From Acidithiobacillus thiooxidans ATCC 19377 (GTDB taxonomy: Bacteria > Pseudomonadota > Gammaproteobacteria > Acidithiobacillales > Acidithiobacillaceae), in assembly GCF_009662475.1 (NCBI RefSeq), contig NZ_CP045571.1, positions 3,036,501 to 3,100,500 of the forward strand: a stretch of DNA of 64,000 bases, written 5' to 3'. The stretch's first letter is position 1. Every line of letters begins with the position of its first letter. A program made the position numbers and the translations under genes. A model generated the notes under the pieces. It did not search any database. It worked only from the letters and a program-made list of their open reading frames with translations, and was not told the DNA's origin. Below are positions 19,460 to 28,852 of the stretch, in pieces.

Positions 19460-20813
19460 CAATCACTTCTGAATAGGGATCCCCCATTGCCACGCAGGCG
19501 CTTTGTCGTCCCCAGAAACCAGCCTTTGAACGATTCACCTGATAATAAAATTCCAGGCTCAGATCGGGTTTGGCGGTAATATCGGCACTGTACAGCAGGT
19601 TCATCAAGGAAGCGCCGATACCCGTCAGCAAATAATCCACGGGATGATCTGCCCTGCCAAAACTCCGCAGATAACCCAGAGATTCATAGGGATACCAGGC
19701 CCTCAGCACCAGACGTTCGTTGGGCACCAGTTCATGAATTCGCCAGACACCCCAGCCGAGAGCATTAATACAGGCGACAATACCCGCCAGCCAATCCTCA
19801 CGACAGCGTAATTGCGGGACCACCAGTTGATACCAGGGATCCGAGCGCATAATGCCACCCATCGTATTGAAACCACAGATATGACCGGCTTCAATAAGCA
19901 GGGTATCAGCGAGATCCATACCCTGTAATCCCGCAAATTTTTCCTTGTAATAAAACAGGGCGGGATATTCATACCAGAGCATTTCATCGAGAAGAGGATG
20001 CGTCGCCAGGGCATTAACCAGCGCCGTTTCAAAGCGAAAAGACACCAAATTGTAATAGTCCGCATAATGACGTGTCAGACAAACGCCAAATTCCCGTATC
20101 AGTCCATGTTCATCGCCCTGAAGCGGCATACCGCTGACTGCCGCGATAATATCCGCTTCATCCACATGCAGACCAACCGTGCGTTCAGGGATATCCGCCG
20201 CTTCTGAAGGTAATCGTACCTCCGCAATGGCCTGCGTACCCACAATATTTCCGTCCGGATTGGCAATATGGATTTGACTCATCCATAGTTCTGTTTGTTC
20301 GTCCCCACGGCTGAGAGACTGATCACCAAGACGATTTCCCAAATGACCGGCAAATGGTGCCTCATAAACTGCAGATAAGGCACCAATAGCAAATCCCAGG
20401 TCAAAATGTTCTCCTGCCCAGCGTCTTTTCCCATAATTCAGACGCAGGGCAAAACCGTAATGGGAATTTTTTTCGATAATCTGAAAAGCATTTTCGGGAT
20501 TTTCAGGCAAGTGAAAAGAGGCCAGAGGCAAATCACCGAATCCACAAAATCGGTAAACAGCTTCTGCATACGCCAGCCGATCTTCCACTGACCAGTCCGG
20601 ACAGGATTTAAAATGTTGCTGCAGTTGCCGGAAGCTGACCTCAGCCGCCGATTGCTTGAGAATAGGATCACGCTGAATGTAGTGACAATCTTCGACCACC
20701 AACTGCAAAAAGCGATTGTAATGATTACAGTGAAAAATCACCGGCTCATTATCAATGGTGACTATGCCGGTGTTGGGGTCACGCTGGGGACGGATGGAAG
20801 GAAGCTGCATCAT
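19440..20813 (-). CDS. Conserved hypothetical protein, possible V4R-like C-terminal domain
   Basis: A 457-residue soluble protein without signal peptide, not firmly recognised. The C-terminal ~170 residues (AGHICGFNTMGGIMRSDPW..., GWGVWRIHELVPNERLVLRAWYPYES, ...CVAMGDPYSEVIVER) faintly recall V4R small-molecule-binding domains, which end with a conserved Cys/Gly pattern. The N-terminal half has many aromatic residues and the segment HYGFALRLNYGKRRW. It is monocistronic and convergent with the HtrA gene. Function unknown; the V4R suggestion is weak. Confidence 0.6.
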   Translation of the reverse strand: MMQLPSIRPQRDPNTGIVTIDNEPVIFHCNHYNRFLQLVVEDCHYIQRDPILKQSAAEVSFRQLQQHFKSCPDWSVEDRLAYAEAVYRFCGFGDLPLASFHLPENPENAFQIIEKNSHYGFALRLNYGKRRWAGEHFDLGFAIGALSAVYEAPFAGHLGNRLGDQSLSRGDEQTELWMSQIHIANPDGNIVGTQAIAEVRLPSEAADIPERTVGLHVDEADIIAAVSGMPLQGDEHGLIREFGVCLTRHYADYYNLVSFRFETALVNALATHPLLDEMLWYEYPALFYYKEKFAGLQGMDLADTLLIEAGHICGFNTMGGIMRSDPWYQLVVPQLRCREDWLAGIVACINALGWGVWRIHELVPNERLVLRAWYPYESLGYLRSFGRADHPVDYLLTGIGASLMNLLYSADITAKPDLSLEFYYQVNRSKAGFWGRQSACVAMGDPYSEVIVERNVL

Positions 20814-20900
20814 ATTCTGCCACGCTCGATGGTCGTAAGCCTGACTTTACAGATAGTCGAAACGCGCCAGGCTGCAAGTCCAAATTAGCGAAAAATAATC

Positions 20901-21812
20901 CTATGCGCGGGGATGATGCTTTTCGTGCAAGGCTTTGAGACGTGCCTGGGCGACATGGGTGTAAATTTCGGTAGTACCCAGATTCGCATGCCCCAGCATC
21001 AACTGAACGCTGCGCAAATCAGCACCATGATTGAGCAGATGGGTGGCAAAAGCATGGCGCAAACTATGGGGTGAAACCGACTGTTCAATACCGGCGACCT
21101 TTGCATAAGCTTCTATATTCTGCCAGAAACGCTGCCGCGTCATCGCCGCCCCGCGAGCTGTCACAAATACGGCTGCAGAAATACGCTCACCCAGAATCCG
21201 GGGGCGGGCATTTTGCAAATAAGCCGCTATTCGCTCAGCCGCCATTTCCCCCATGGGCACCAGCCGTTCCTTGCGGCCTTTGCCAAAAACCATCACCAGA
21301 TCCGCACTTAGATCCAGTTGCCGCATTTCCAGATTGACCAGCTCGGAAACCCGCAAGCCGCAGGCATATATCAACTCCAGCATCGCCGCGTCGCGCAACC
21401 CCAGCGGCCGGGTCTGATCGGGCGCGGCCAGGAGGGCTTCAATTTGTGTTTCACTCAACACATGGGGCAAATAGCGGGCAAGACGAGGACTTTGCAAATT
21501 CTGGCTGGGGTTGTGGGTTACCCAACTCTCACGCAGCGCATAACCATAAAAACGGCGGATGCTGGACAGCATCCTGGCTACCGAACGCATTGCTGCGCCG
21601 GATTGCAGCTTTTGTCCAAGAATACGCGCCAGCATCCCGGCATCTGCACTCAATAAATCCGCGTCCTGCTCTGCCAGTGCTGAGCAAAGCTGGAGCAGAT
21701 CCTGCCGATAGGCAGCCAGGGTGTTTTCGCCCAGATTTTTTTCGAGCCAGAGCGCATCCAGAAAGACATCAATACGCTGACGATCCTCAGACGGGGGTGA
21801 TGCCATCGTCAT
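20901..21812 (-). CDS. xerD: Site-specific tyrosine recombinase XerD
   Basis: XerD acts with XerC at dif to resolve chromosome dimers. It has 303 residues. The N-terminal SAM-like domain includes FLDALWLEKNLGENTLAAYRQDL, closely matching XerD. Catalytic residues are Arg in GLRVSEL, Lys in FGKGRKERLVP, HxxR at His249-Arg252 (HSLRHAFATH), His275 (LGHANLGTT) and Tyr284 (IYTHV). It lies 12 nt after the preceding unknown gene and probably shares its transcript. Confidence 0.93.
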   Translation of the reverse strand: MTMASPPSEDRQRIDVFLDALWLEKNLGENTLAAYRQDLLQLCSALAEQDADLLSADAGMLARILGQKLQSGAAMRSVARMLSSIRRFYGYALRESWVTHNPSQNLQSPRLARYLPHVLSETQIEALLAAPDQTRPLGLRDAAMLELIYACGLRVSELVNLEMRQLDLSADLVMVFGKGRKERLVPMGEMAAERIAAYLQNARPRILGERISAAVFVTARGAAMTRQRFWQNIEAYAKVAGIEQSVSPHSLRHAFATHLLNHGADLRSVQLMLGHANLGTTEIYTHVAQARLKALHEKHHPRA

Positions 21813-21824
21813 GAGGCGGTTTAC

Positions 21825-23030
21825 TTAATCGAAATAAAAACGCAATACGACCAAAGGGTGAATCCATGCCAATGGTCCTCCTGTGACCTGTCCGGCGCGC
21901 TGCGCGGTTCGCCAGATCGGCCAGAAACCCGTGGGATTCCCTTGGGCTACCGCCCGTTCGGCCAATTGTAGCCACCAATCAGCAGACGTTCCGGAAGCGG
22001 CGGCATAAAGTGCTCCCTGCCAGGTAAAATGCGCAGGGACAGGTTCGGACAACGCCCTATCCCGATAAGCAGCGAGAGTACTGAAATCCGGCCAATCCTC
22101 ACGGCGCTGCCAACCGGCAAAGCCAAAAGTGCAGGCGGCAGCACTGAACAACACCTTACGAGCCTGGCGCAAACTGCGATGGGGCAAGGTCAGCAGAGTT
22201 CCCAGCCAGACGTATAAACGCATCAGCGCCTGGGGATCATGACGATGATCCCCCTCAATAATCATCAGGGTTACCGTCAGAAACAACTGCCGAATGGCAT
22301 CCAGAGGCTGGTCGCCCAAAGCCCGGATCCGCCCCATGAAGGCGGGCAGATCACGCTCGCGCAGGGCATGCAGCAAGGGCTTATCCACTTCAGGATCGCG
22401 GCTCGCCCGCCCTTCCGGCACGACCACCGCAACACCGGGAGCCTGCTGCCAATGGCTATGCAGCAAAGCCAAAGCCCCCAAAGCAAAAGACCGGGCAGGC
22501 AGCCCGGCTGCCGCGTCATGCCATTCCCCAAACAGAATACTACGAAGGCCTTGCGCATGGCTGTCATCCGCCAGCCGCTGGGCCAGCCGATTTAGCACCA
22601 CACGCCGGGCATTTTCGTCATCGGCCATGCTCTGCAGCAAAGGCACCAGATGCTCCAGATCAGCTTCTTCCACCGCTTTGGACAGAAGATCGACTTCCAT
22701 ATCCAGCGGCATGGGTGCACTGGCTTCCAGCTTGAGCAAATCCGGCAAAGGAGCGGCAGTCAATAACGCGCGTTTCTCTTCCTGGATACCTACCGCAGCG
22801 GCCAATATCTCGACAGGAAGCTGCCCAGCAGCGGCCCAGATGGACTGACTATCCACCACCACCTGCAAGCCCTCCGTATTGTCCGCTGCACTCCACCAGT
22901 ACGGCAGGATATCCTCCTGCCAGGCCGAATGAAGCAACAACTGCTGAGCCGGGTCGGCCCACAGGGCGGCCCGCCCATCAACAGACGCAGAACGCCAGCG
23001 TTCCAGGATTTCCCTGGACGCCGGCGTCAT
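21825..23030 (-). CDS. Conserved hypothetical protein
   Basis: A 401-residue, Trp/Ala/Leu-rich helical protein, not recognised. It shows no signal peptide; the last 20 residues are aromatic and hydrophobic (GGPLAWIHPLVVLRFYFD). Helical repeats (EEADLEHLVPLLQSMADDE, NARRVVLNRLAQRLADD) suggest an alpha-solenoid fold. ATG 23030 was chosen; an in-frame TTG at 23045 is possible. It lies 54 bp after rplS and 12 bp before xerD, so it links the ribosomal operon to xerD. Confidence 0.65.
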   Translation of the reverse strand: MTPASREILERWRSASVDGRAALWADPAQQLLLHSAWQEDILPYWWSAADNTEGLQVVVDSQSIWAAAGQLPVEILAAAVGIQEEKRALLTAAPLPDLLKLEASAPMPLDMEVDLLSKAVEEADLEHLVPLLQSMADDENARRVVLNRLAQRLADDSHAQGLRSILFGEWHDAAAGLPARSFALGALALLHSHWQQAPGVAVVVPEGRASRDPEVDKPLLHALRERDLPAFMGRIRALGDQPLDAIRQLFLTVTLMIIEGDHRHDPQALMRLYVWLGTLLTLPHRSLRQARKVLFSAAACTFGFAGWQRREDWPDFSTLAAYRDRALSEPVPAHFTWQGALYAAASGTSADWWLQLAERAVAQGNPTGFWPIWRTAQRAGQVTGGPLAWIHPLVVLRFYFD

Positions 23031-23084
23031 GATCAGATTATCCAAAGCGAACCCGGCCTTCGCCAGGAAGCGCAGCAGAAATCA

Positions 23085-23429
23085 TCAGCCCAGTTTTTCT
23101 TTGATGCGGGCAGCCTTACCAGACAGGTTACGCAGGTAGTAAAGCTTGGCACGACGCACATCACCGCGACGCTTGACTTCCACCTTGGTGACCAGCGGTG
23201 AATAAGAGGGGAAAACACGTTCCACACCCTCACCATTAGAGATTTTCCGCACCGTGAAGGCAGAATGCAGGCCACGATTGCGACGGGCAATGCAGATTCC
23301 TTCAAAAATCTGGATACGTTCGCGGTCGCCTTCCTTCACCTTGACATGCACGGCAACCGTATCGCCTGCGCCAAAAGCCGGAAGTTCCGACTGAACCTGT
23401 TCTTTGTTGATTTCATCAATGATGTTCAC
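23085..23429 (-). CDS. rplS: 50S ribosomal protein L19
   Basis: L19 lies at the 30S-50S interface. The protein is 114 residues, the family length. It begins [11 protein letters not shown] and contains [32 protein letters not shown] and the C-terminal [19 protein letters not shown]. The start is GTG at 23429, 8 nt after AAGGAG. Last gene of the ffh-rpsP-rimM-trmD-rplS order. Confidence 0.97.
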   Translation of the reverse strand: MNIIDEINKEQVQSELPAFGAGDTVAVHVKVKEGDRERIQIFEGICIARRNRGLHSAFTVRKISNGEGVERVFPSYSPLVTKVEVKRRGDVRRAKLYYLRNLSGKAARIKEKLG

Positions 23430-23451
23430 AGCCCTGCTCCTTCGCCTAGTA

Positions 23452-24195
23452 TTACTGCACTTCGCCGTCCTGACGGCGATAATCATCCAATAACTTCTGC
23501 TCACGCGCACTCAAAACGCGCTGCGCCAACAAATCCGGACGCCGCTCAGCCGTACGCCCCAATGACTGTTGCAGGCGCCAACTACGAATCCGGGCATGAT
23601 CTCCCGAAAGCAAAACTTCCGGAACCCTTACGTCCCCCACCACTTCCGGGCGCGTAAAATGTGGACAGTCCAGCAAGCCGTTATCCGCAAAACTATCTTC
23701 GGCTGCCGAGTCCGCATGTCCCAACAAACCCGGTAACTGCCGGGCCACCGCTTCAATCAATACCAAGGCAGGCAACTCCCCACCTGCCAGTACATAATCG
23801 CCAATGGACCATTCTGCATCCACCGCCGCCAGCACCCGCTCGTCAATGCCTTCATAGCGGCCTGCCAGCAAAATCAATCCGTCTGCACCGGCAAAGCCCT
23901 GCACGGCTCCCTGCTGCAGACGCTGCCCCTGGGGGGACAGGTAAATCACCGGCGCCCCAGGGTTTGCTTCGCGTGCCGCAGCAATGGCTGCCAACAACGG
24001 GGGCGCCATCATCAACATTCCCGGACCACCACCAAAAGGTCGGTCATCCACGCGGCGATACGCATTATCGCTAAAATCGCGAGGGTTCCAGGCATGTATC
24101 TGGATCAGCCCACGCGCCTGGGCCCGCCCCAGTACCCCCTCGCGCAGATAACCGTGAATCAGCTCTGGAAAAATAGTGATGACATCAAAACGCAT
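23452..24195 (-). CDS. trmD: tRNA (guanine-N1-)-methyltransferase
   Basis: TrmD methylates G37 of tRNAs such as tRNA-Pro and tRNA-Leu, preventing +1 frameshifts. The 247-residue protein starts [13 protein letters not shown]. It has the knot-forming SAM-binding elements [27 protein letters not shown] and [23 protein letters not shown] 24195 shares one base with the rimM stop (TGATG); GTG 24198 is an alternative start. Confidence 0.96.
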   Translation of the reverse strand: MRFDVITIFPELIHGYLREGVLGRAQARGLIQIHAWNPRDFSDNAYRRVDDRPFGGGPGMLMMAPPLLAAIAAAREANPGAPVIYLSPQGQRLQQGAVQGFAGADGLILLAGRYEGIDERVLAAVDAEWSIGDYVLAGGELPALVLIEAVARQLPGLLGHADSAAEDSFADNGLLDCPHFTRPEVVGDVRVPEVLLSGDHARIRSWRLQQSLGRTAERRPDLLAQRVLSAREQKLLDDYRRQDGEVQ

Positions 24196-24710
24196 CACCA
24201 GTCCGCTTGCCAGTCCACGGTAATCAGTCCGGCACTCTGGTCCACCCCAGCTGCACTTGTATCTGACCAGGGAATCAGCAATTCCCCGCCTTTTTCATCG
24301 TCCAGTACCATAACGTCATTCGCACCGGTTTCGAGAAAAGCCGTCACTTTTCCCAAAAGCAGGCCTTCCTGATTCAGCACCCGCATGCCAATCAAGTCAC
24401 GCCAGTAATATTCACCGGGCTCCAGATCCGGTAAAAACTTCCGCGCAATTCTGATCTCCAGACCAATGAGGGCACGGGCCTGTTCCCGGTCACTGACTTC
24501 CGCCAGCTTGGCAACCACACCCTCACCCTGCATACGTCCCTCTTCCAACACATAAGGCCGTAGTTCAGAACCCAAAAACCAGGGTGAGTAGTCGAGAATG
24601 GCATCACGCAGATCCGTAAAAGAGAACACTTTTACCATTCCACGCACACCGTAGATGCCGGAAATTTTTCCCAGCACCACCCATTCTTCAGACTCAGGCG
24701 GCAGCGACAC
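24195..24710 (-). CDS. rimM: Ribosome maturation factor RimM
   Basis: RimM helps assemble the 30S head, binding S19. It has 171 residues. The N-terminal beta-barrel motif [20 protein letters not shown] and the C-terminal PRC-barrel with [16 protein letters not shown] and [17 protein letters not shown] are diagnostic. The likely start is GTG 24710, inside the 3' end of rpsP (17-nt overlap). Confidence 0.95.
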   Translation of the reverse strand: MSLPPESEEWVVLGKISGIYGVRGMVKVFSFTDLRDAILDYSPWFLGSELRPYVLEEGRMQGEGVVAKLAEVSDREQARALIGLEIRIARKFLPDLEPGEYYWRDLIGMRVLNQEGLLLGKVTAFLETGANDVMVLDDEKGGELLIPWSDTSAAGVDQSAGLITVDWQADW

Positions 24711-24954
24711 CCGTCTTACTCACGCCTTCTTTCTTGAAAAAGCCGGCTACTGTATCGGAAGGCTGCGCACCCTGGCTGAGCCAGTAAGCGGCGCGCTCTT
24801 TGTCGATGCGCAATTCGGCCGTAGCGCCAATGGGATTGTAAAAACCCAGGCGCTCAATGAAACGGCCATCGCGCCGGTTACGACTATCCGTCACCACGAT
24901 GTGATAAAAAGGCCGCTTTTTGGCGCCGCCCCGGGCCATACGAATAACTACCAT
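24694..24954 (-). CDS. rpsP: 30S ribosomal protein S16
   Basis: S16 is an early 30S assembly protein. The 86-residue sequence contains [35 protein letters not shown] and the C-terminal [15 protein letters not shown] lies 5 nt before the ATG. A small stem (CTCCC/GGGAG) sits in the 5' leader between ffh and rpsP. Confidence 0.97.
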   Translation of the reverse strand: MVVIRMARGGAKKRPFYHIVVTDSRNRRDGRFIERLGFYNPIGATAELRIDKERAAYWLSQGAQPSDTVAGFFKKEGVSKTGVAAA

Positions 24955-25023
24955 GTGTTCTCCTTAACCATGTCCTCTCCCACTGGACGGGAGAAAGGCG
25001 CGTATCGTAACTAAAAACAAGCT

Positions 25024-26400
25024 CTAACGGAAGGGTAAACCGCCCTTTAACATCGATTTGGGATTCATCCCCAATAAACGGCTGAGTCCACGTCCCCCTT
25101 TTCCCATTTTTTTGAACATTTTCTGCATCATCTCAAACTGCTTGAGCAGCTTGTTGACCTCCGTTACGGTGGTTCCAGCGCCTGCAGCGATGCGGCGACG
25201 GCGCGAAGCCTTGATGATTTCCGGATGCCGACGTTCGCCGGGCGTCATGGAATTGATAATGGCCTCCAGACGACGCATGGGTTTACCGTCCTGCATGGCC
25301 GCCTGTGCCTCGGCGGGGAGCTCACCCATACCCGGCAATTTATCCATAATGCTCGACATGCCACCCATTTTTTCCAGCTGCCGGAGTTGCTGACGAAAAT
25401 CCTCCAGATCAAAACCTTTCCCGCTGCGCAGCTTCTCGGTCATTTTCTGCGCTTGCTCAACATCGACATCCTGTTGAACCTGCTCAACCAAGCTGACAAT
25501 ATCGCCCATGCCCAAAATACGCGAAGCCAGTCGATCCGGATAAAAAGGTTCCAGACCCTTGCGGATTTTTTCGCCAATACCCATAAACTTGATGGGCTTG
25601 CCGGTAATGGCCCGCACCGACAAGGCGGCCCCACCACGCGCGTCACCGTCAGCCTTGGTCAAAATGACACCGGTCAGCGGCAAGGCATCATTAAAAGCCT
25701 TGGCCGTGTTGACCGCATCCTGACCTGTCATGGCGTCCACCACAAACAGCAACTCCACCGGCTGGACGGCAGCGGTCAAAGCCTGAGCTTCCGCCATCAT
25801 GGCGTCATCCACATGCAGGCGTCCGGCGGTATCGACAATCAACACGTCAAATACCCCGCGCTGCGCTGCCTCTAAAGCATCTTTGGCAATCTGCACCGGC
25901 TGCTGTTCTGGACGGGACGGAAATACTTCAACTTCAATATCCTTGCCCAGATGCGCCAACTGCTCCATGGCAGCAGGCCGATAGACGTCGGTACTCACCA
26001 TCATGACCCGCTTTTTTTCTTTTTCCTTGAGCCACAAAGCGAGCTTGGCACTGGTCGTGGTTTTACCGGAACCCTGCAACCCGGCCAAAAGAATCACTGC
26101 TGGAGGTCGGGCACTCAAATCCAGCCGGTCATTGTGCTCGCCCATGAGCTTGACCAGCTCATCATTGACAATCTTGATAAACACCTGCCCCGGCGACAGG
26201 CTTTTCACCACTTCCTCCCCCAGCGCCGATTCGCGCACCTTGTTGATGAAGTCTTTCACCACCGGCAGCGCCACATCGGCTTCCAGCAAGGCCAAACGCA
26301 CTTCACGCAGGGCGTCACGAATATTGTCTTCGCTCAAACGCCCCTGGCCACGCAGGTTTTTAAAAGTCTGGGTGAGTTTTTGGGTCAGATTGTCAAACAT
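25024..26400 (-). CDS. ffh: Signal recognition particle protein Ffh
   Basis: Ffh binds 4.5S RNA and targets nascent membrane proteins to FtsY. It has 458 residues. The N domain is followed by the GTPase G domain (GLQGSGKTTTSAKLA, DTAGRLHVDDAMM, TKADGDARGG) and the Met-rich M domain (MGGMSSIMDKLPGMG, RRRIAAGAGTTVTEVNKLLKQFEMMQKM). The protein is complete. First gene of the ribosomal operon. Confidence 0.97.
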   Translation of the reverse strand: MFDNLTQKLTQTFKNLRGQGRLSEDNIRDALREVRLALLEADVALPVVKDFINKVRESALGEEVVKSLSPGQVFIKIVNDELVKLMGEHNDRLDLSARPPAVILLAGLQGSGKTTTSAKLALWLKEKEKKRVMMVSTDVYRPAAMEQLAHLGKDIEVEVFPSRPEQQPVQIAKDALEAAQRGVFDVLIVDTAGRLHVDDAMMAEAQALTAAVQPVELLFVVDAMTGQDAVNTAKAFNDALPLTGVILTKADGDARGGAALSVRAITGKPIKFMGIGEKIRKGLEPFYPDRLASRILGMGDIVSLVEQVQQDVDVEQAQKMTEKLRSGKGFDLEDFRQQLRQLEKMGGMSSIMDKLPGMGELPAEAQAAMQDGKPMRRLEAIINSMTPGERRHPEIIKASRRRRIAAGAGTTVTEVNKLLKQFEMMQKMFKKMGKGGRGLSRLLGMNPKSMLKGGLPFR

Positions 26401-26441
26401 GGGTCCCCCTCATATCAGGGGTGGATTTTGGACTGTATGGC

Positions 26442-26798
26442 TCAGTCGTGCAATGGCGGACGCCATTCCAGCCGCTGGCCGGGTTCAACGCCATAAAACC
26501 TAATGCCGCCAGCGGCTACTTCCAGGGTCATTACTGCAGCACGGCAAAATCGCCAACGCCAGGGGGGCAAATCGCTATGACAAGCAGTAACCCGCCTGTT
26601 CTGGTCCAGAAAAATCACGTCCATGGGGAAAACCATGCCTATGCTGTGAATACTGCCTACGTGCATCAATAGCAGTCCTGCGTCAGCATTGAGATGACTT
26701 TTCCCTAACAGCCCACGCAGACGATCTCCAAAATGACTGGCGCAAGACACTTCTGTCCATAAAATGTCTTCTCCCCGAGAGATACAGCCTACTGACAT
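26442..26798 (-). CDS. DUF192 family protein
   Basis: A 118-residue protein with the DUF192 fold: DRLRGLLGKSHLNADAGLLLM, then SIGMVFPMDVIFLDQNRRV, the hallmark region around Met-Asp-Val-Ile-Phe. DUF192 proteins are usually secreted; this one shows no obvious signal peptide. Its ATG shares one base with the tadC stop (TGATG), so translation is coupled to tadC. DUF192 genes do recur near tad loci, so a role in pilus assembly is possible but unproven. ffh follows 41 bp downstream. Confidence 0.85.
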   Translation of the reverse strand: MSVGCISRGEDILWTEVSCASHFGDRLRGLLGKSHLNADAGLLLMHVGSIHSIGMVFPMDVIFLDQNRRVTACHSDLPPWRWRFCRAAVMTLEVAAGGIRFYGVEPGQRLEWRPPLHD

Positions 26799-27679
26799 CA
26801 ATATCCGCCCTCCTGTAAAAATTTCATGTAAATCACAAAAGCCAGCATCAGGAAGGTAATCGGAAAAATAAAAACCACCAGCGGCGCCAAAAGCTTGACT
26901 GGTGCTTCAAGAGCCAATTTTTCTGCCCGCAAAAAACGCTCTTCCCGTCGCTGTTCTGCTTGAGCACGCAATACTGGTCCCAGATCTCCGCCACGCTCCT
27001 CTGATTGAACCAACGCACTGACCAGACTGCGTACTTCCGTCAACGATACGCGCTCTCCAAAGCGTCGAAACACATCCATTTTTGCCGTACCGGATCGCAA
27101 CTCCCGAATCATGATCGCGAACTCGTTGTGCAGCGGGCCTGCAGGCCCCTTATCAACAGCCACCTGCATCGCACTGGTTAAATTAAGCCCTCCCTCAATC
27201 ATAAGGGTGATGAAATCCAGGTAAACCGGTAACTCTTTTAGAATAAGACGCCCACGCCGCTTGGCCTGTTCAACCAACCAGATGTCAGGATAAAAGCTCG
27301 CAAACAACATAGTCAAAAATAACAGCCAAACATTGAACAACCCTGAAACCCGATATAACAACACACAAAAAATCAAGGGTACCGTCGTACTCAGAACTTT
27401 CAGTGCAACAAACTCTCTGGAACTCAGCAAGTAGTGCATACCCGCTCTTTGTAACCGTTGATGTACCGGTAACAGCAAACGATCGGGAATGAAAATAACC
27501 AATGTTGAACGAACAAATTGAACTATGGGCCAAAGCAGCCTCAACCCTTTGGGTAAAGGATCCATGTAGTCCCTGGGCGAGGGCTCCATCTGGCGTGCCA
27601 GATAACCCAAGCCATAAATTGCAACAGCAATAGACAACCCTATCAGTACGGCAATTAACCATATTGTTAGCTTTGTCAT
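26798..27679 (-). CDS. tadC: Tad pilus inner-membrane platform protein TadC
   Basis: TadC, with TadB, forms the inner-membrane platform on which the TadA ATPase acts. It has 293 residues. It opens with a membrane helix (IWLIAVLIGLSIAVAIYGLGYLA). The T2SS-F domain (LPVYLDFITLMIEGGLNLTSAMQ, LVSALVQSEERGGDLGPVLRAQAEQRREERFLRAEKLA) follows, and a C-terminal helix pair closes the protein. It overlaps tadB by 4 nt (ATGA). Confidence 0.93.
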   Translation of the reverse strand: MTKLTIWLIAVLIGLSIAVAIYGLGYLARQMEPSPRDYMDPLPKGLRLLWPIVQFVRSTLVIFIPDRLLLPVHQRLQRAGMHYLLSSREFVALKVLSTTVPLIFCVLLYRVSGLFNVWLLFLTMLFASFYPDIWLVEQAKRRGRLILKELPVYLDFITLMIEGGLNLTSAMQVAVDKGPAGPLHNEFAIMIRELRSGTAKMDVFRRFGERVSLTEVRSLVSALVQSEERGGDLGPVLRAQAEQRREERFLRAEKLALEAPVKLLAPLVVFIFPITFLMLAFVIYMKFLQEGGY

Positions 27680-28527
27680 ACTTCAATACTCACAATTTTC
27701 CGTATCCAAAAATAACCCAAAAACTCACAAAGAATGGCAACGGCCAATACTGCCCATCCCTGGGTCGTACTAAATAATGCACCCATAGCTTGCGGCTCGA
27801 TTTGCAAGAGGGCCAAAATAATCAATGCAGGAAGCGCCGTCATGACGATCCCCTGAAGACGGCCCTGCGCAGTCAATGCTTTTATTTTCTGTTCCATCAT
27901 CAGTCGCTTGCGAATAGTTTCTCCCAGTCGTGCCACTGTATCTGCAAGGCTGCCTCCGACTTCCCGACTAATTCGCAATGCGGAAGCGACCAGTTGTACA
28001 TCTGGACTAGGTATACGTTCCGCCAGATGATCAATCGCATCTTCAAAAGCAGCTCCAAGACGCTGTTCTCGCACCACCAAACCCAACTCCTGACTGATGG
28101 GCGGACTGAGATCACGAGATAGCCCCTCCATAGCCTGTTGCAAATTAGCACCAGAACGCAGTCCACTGGCCAACATCATCAGCGCATCTGGCAACTGCGC
28201 ATGCAGTCGGTCCAAGCGTCGCTTCTGCAGCCAACGCATAATCAGGCGCGGCAGAAGCAGGATCAAAAAGGCAGCCCCGGCAGCGACCACAACTGACCCC
28301 GATGCCCACCACGTCAGAACAGGCAGAACAGCCAGCAACATAAGATTCAATTTCCAGAGCAACACGGGGTCCGCAAAAATGAAAAGACTTTTCAACCCCA
28401 TTTGACTGTCCCGAGCGAAGCGGTTTTGTCCTCTATACAGAAGCTGACGGGCAGCAAATGATAGCAGCAGAGTCAGGCCCAGAACGGCCATAAAGACTAG
28501 AAAAGCAAATGCTTCATGTCGCAACAC
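27676..28527 (-). CDS. tadB: Tad pilus inner-membrane platform protein TadB
   Basis: A 283-residue T2SS-F domain protein. It has an N-terminal membrane helix, two central helices (LLAVLPVLTWWASGSVVVAAGAAFL), then LDRLHAQLPDALMMLASGLRSGANLQQAMEGL and SREVGGSLADTVARLGETIRKRLMM, then C-terminal helices. The start is probably GTG 28527 with GGGAGA just upstream; TTG 28542 would add five residues. It is divergent from the regulator gene, and leads the leftward tadB-tadC-DUF192 unit. Confidence 0.92.
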   Translation of the reverse strand: MLRHEAFAFLVFMAVLGLTLLLSFAARQLLYRGQNRFARDSQMGLKSLFIFADPVLLWKLNLMLLAVLPVLTWWASGSVVVAAGAAFLILLLPRLIMRWLQKRRLDRLHAQLPDALMMLASGLRSGANLQQAMEGLSRDLSPPISQELGLVVREQRLGAAFEDAIDHLAERIPSPDVQLVASALRISREVGGSLADTVARLGETIRKRLMMEQKIKALTAQGRLQGIVMTALPALIILALLQIEPQAMGALFSTTQGWAVLAVAILCEFLGYFWIRKIVSIEV

Positions 28528-28578
28528 GTCTCTCCCACTCAAAAAAGAAGCTCAGACAAATCGTAAAACAATAAACAT

Positions 28579-28594
28579 TGTAATCAGCATTACA
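28579..28594. promoter_or_regulatory. Inverted repeat, candidate operator for the divergent Tad units
   Basis: TGTAAT-cagc-ATTACA is a perfect 6-bp inverted repeat with a 4-nt centre. It lies ~50 bp upstream of tadB in the intergenic region beside a LuxR-type regulator gene. Size and form suit a dimeric HTH regulator. The link to that regulator is inference. Confidence 0.35.
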
Positions 28595-28774
28595 TTTTCA
28601 GCCATAACACACAGCTGCTTTACAGAATCATTTAATCATAAGCTAAAAATTCTAAAAAGATGTTCAATAATCATAATAAATATATTATAACTACATGTTT
28701 TTTATCTATATATAAACTGATAAACAAAAATTATAAAACCATGAAAGAGGTCTTTATCCATTTGATATATGATA

Positions 28775-28802
28775 TTGACATTATGAAAAATAACAGTATT
28801 AT
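28775..28802 (+). promoter_or_regulatory. Sigma-70 promoter for the LuxR-type regulator
   Basis: A perfect -35 TTGACA (28775-28780), a 16-bp spacer and a -10 TATTAT (28797-28802) place transcription start about 43 nt before the regulator ATG at 28853, which has an AGGGAG ribosome site. Confidence 0.65.
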
Positions 28803-28852
28803 TTTTGAAAATATTATAGATGTATCAACTTCCGTAATGGAGGGAGCGAACG

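Larger units (their letters stand above)
28528..28852. other. AT-rich divergent promoter region of the Tad locus
   Basis: This 325-bp region separates the leftward tadBC unit from the rightward regulator and pilus genes. It is far more AT-rich than the housekeeping parts of the window. It holds an inverted repeat at 28579-28594 and a near-consensus sigma-70 promoter at 28775-28802. A weak open frame from 28660 lacks a ribosome site and is probably not a gene. Confidence 0.6.
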
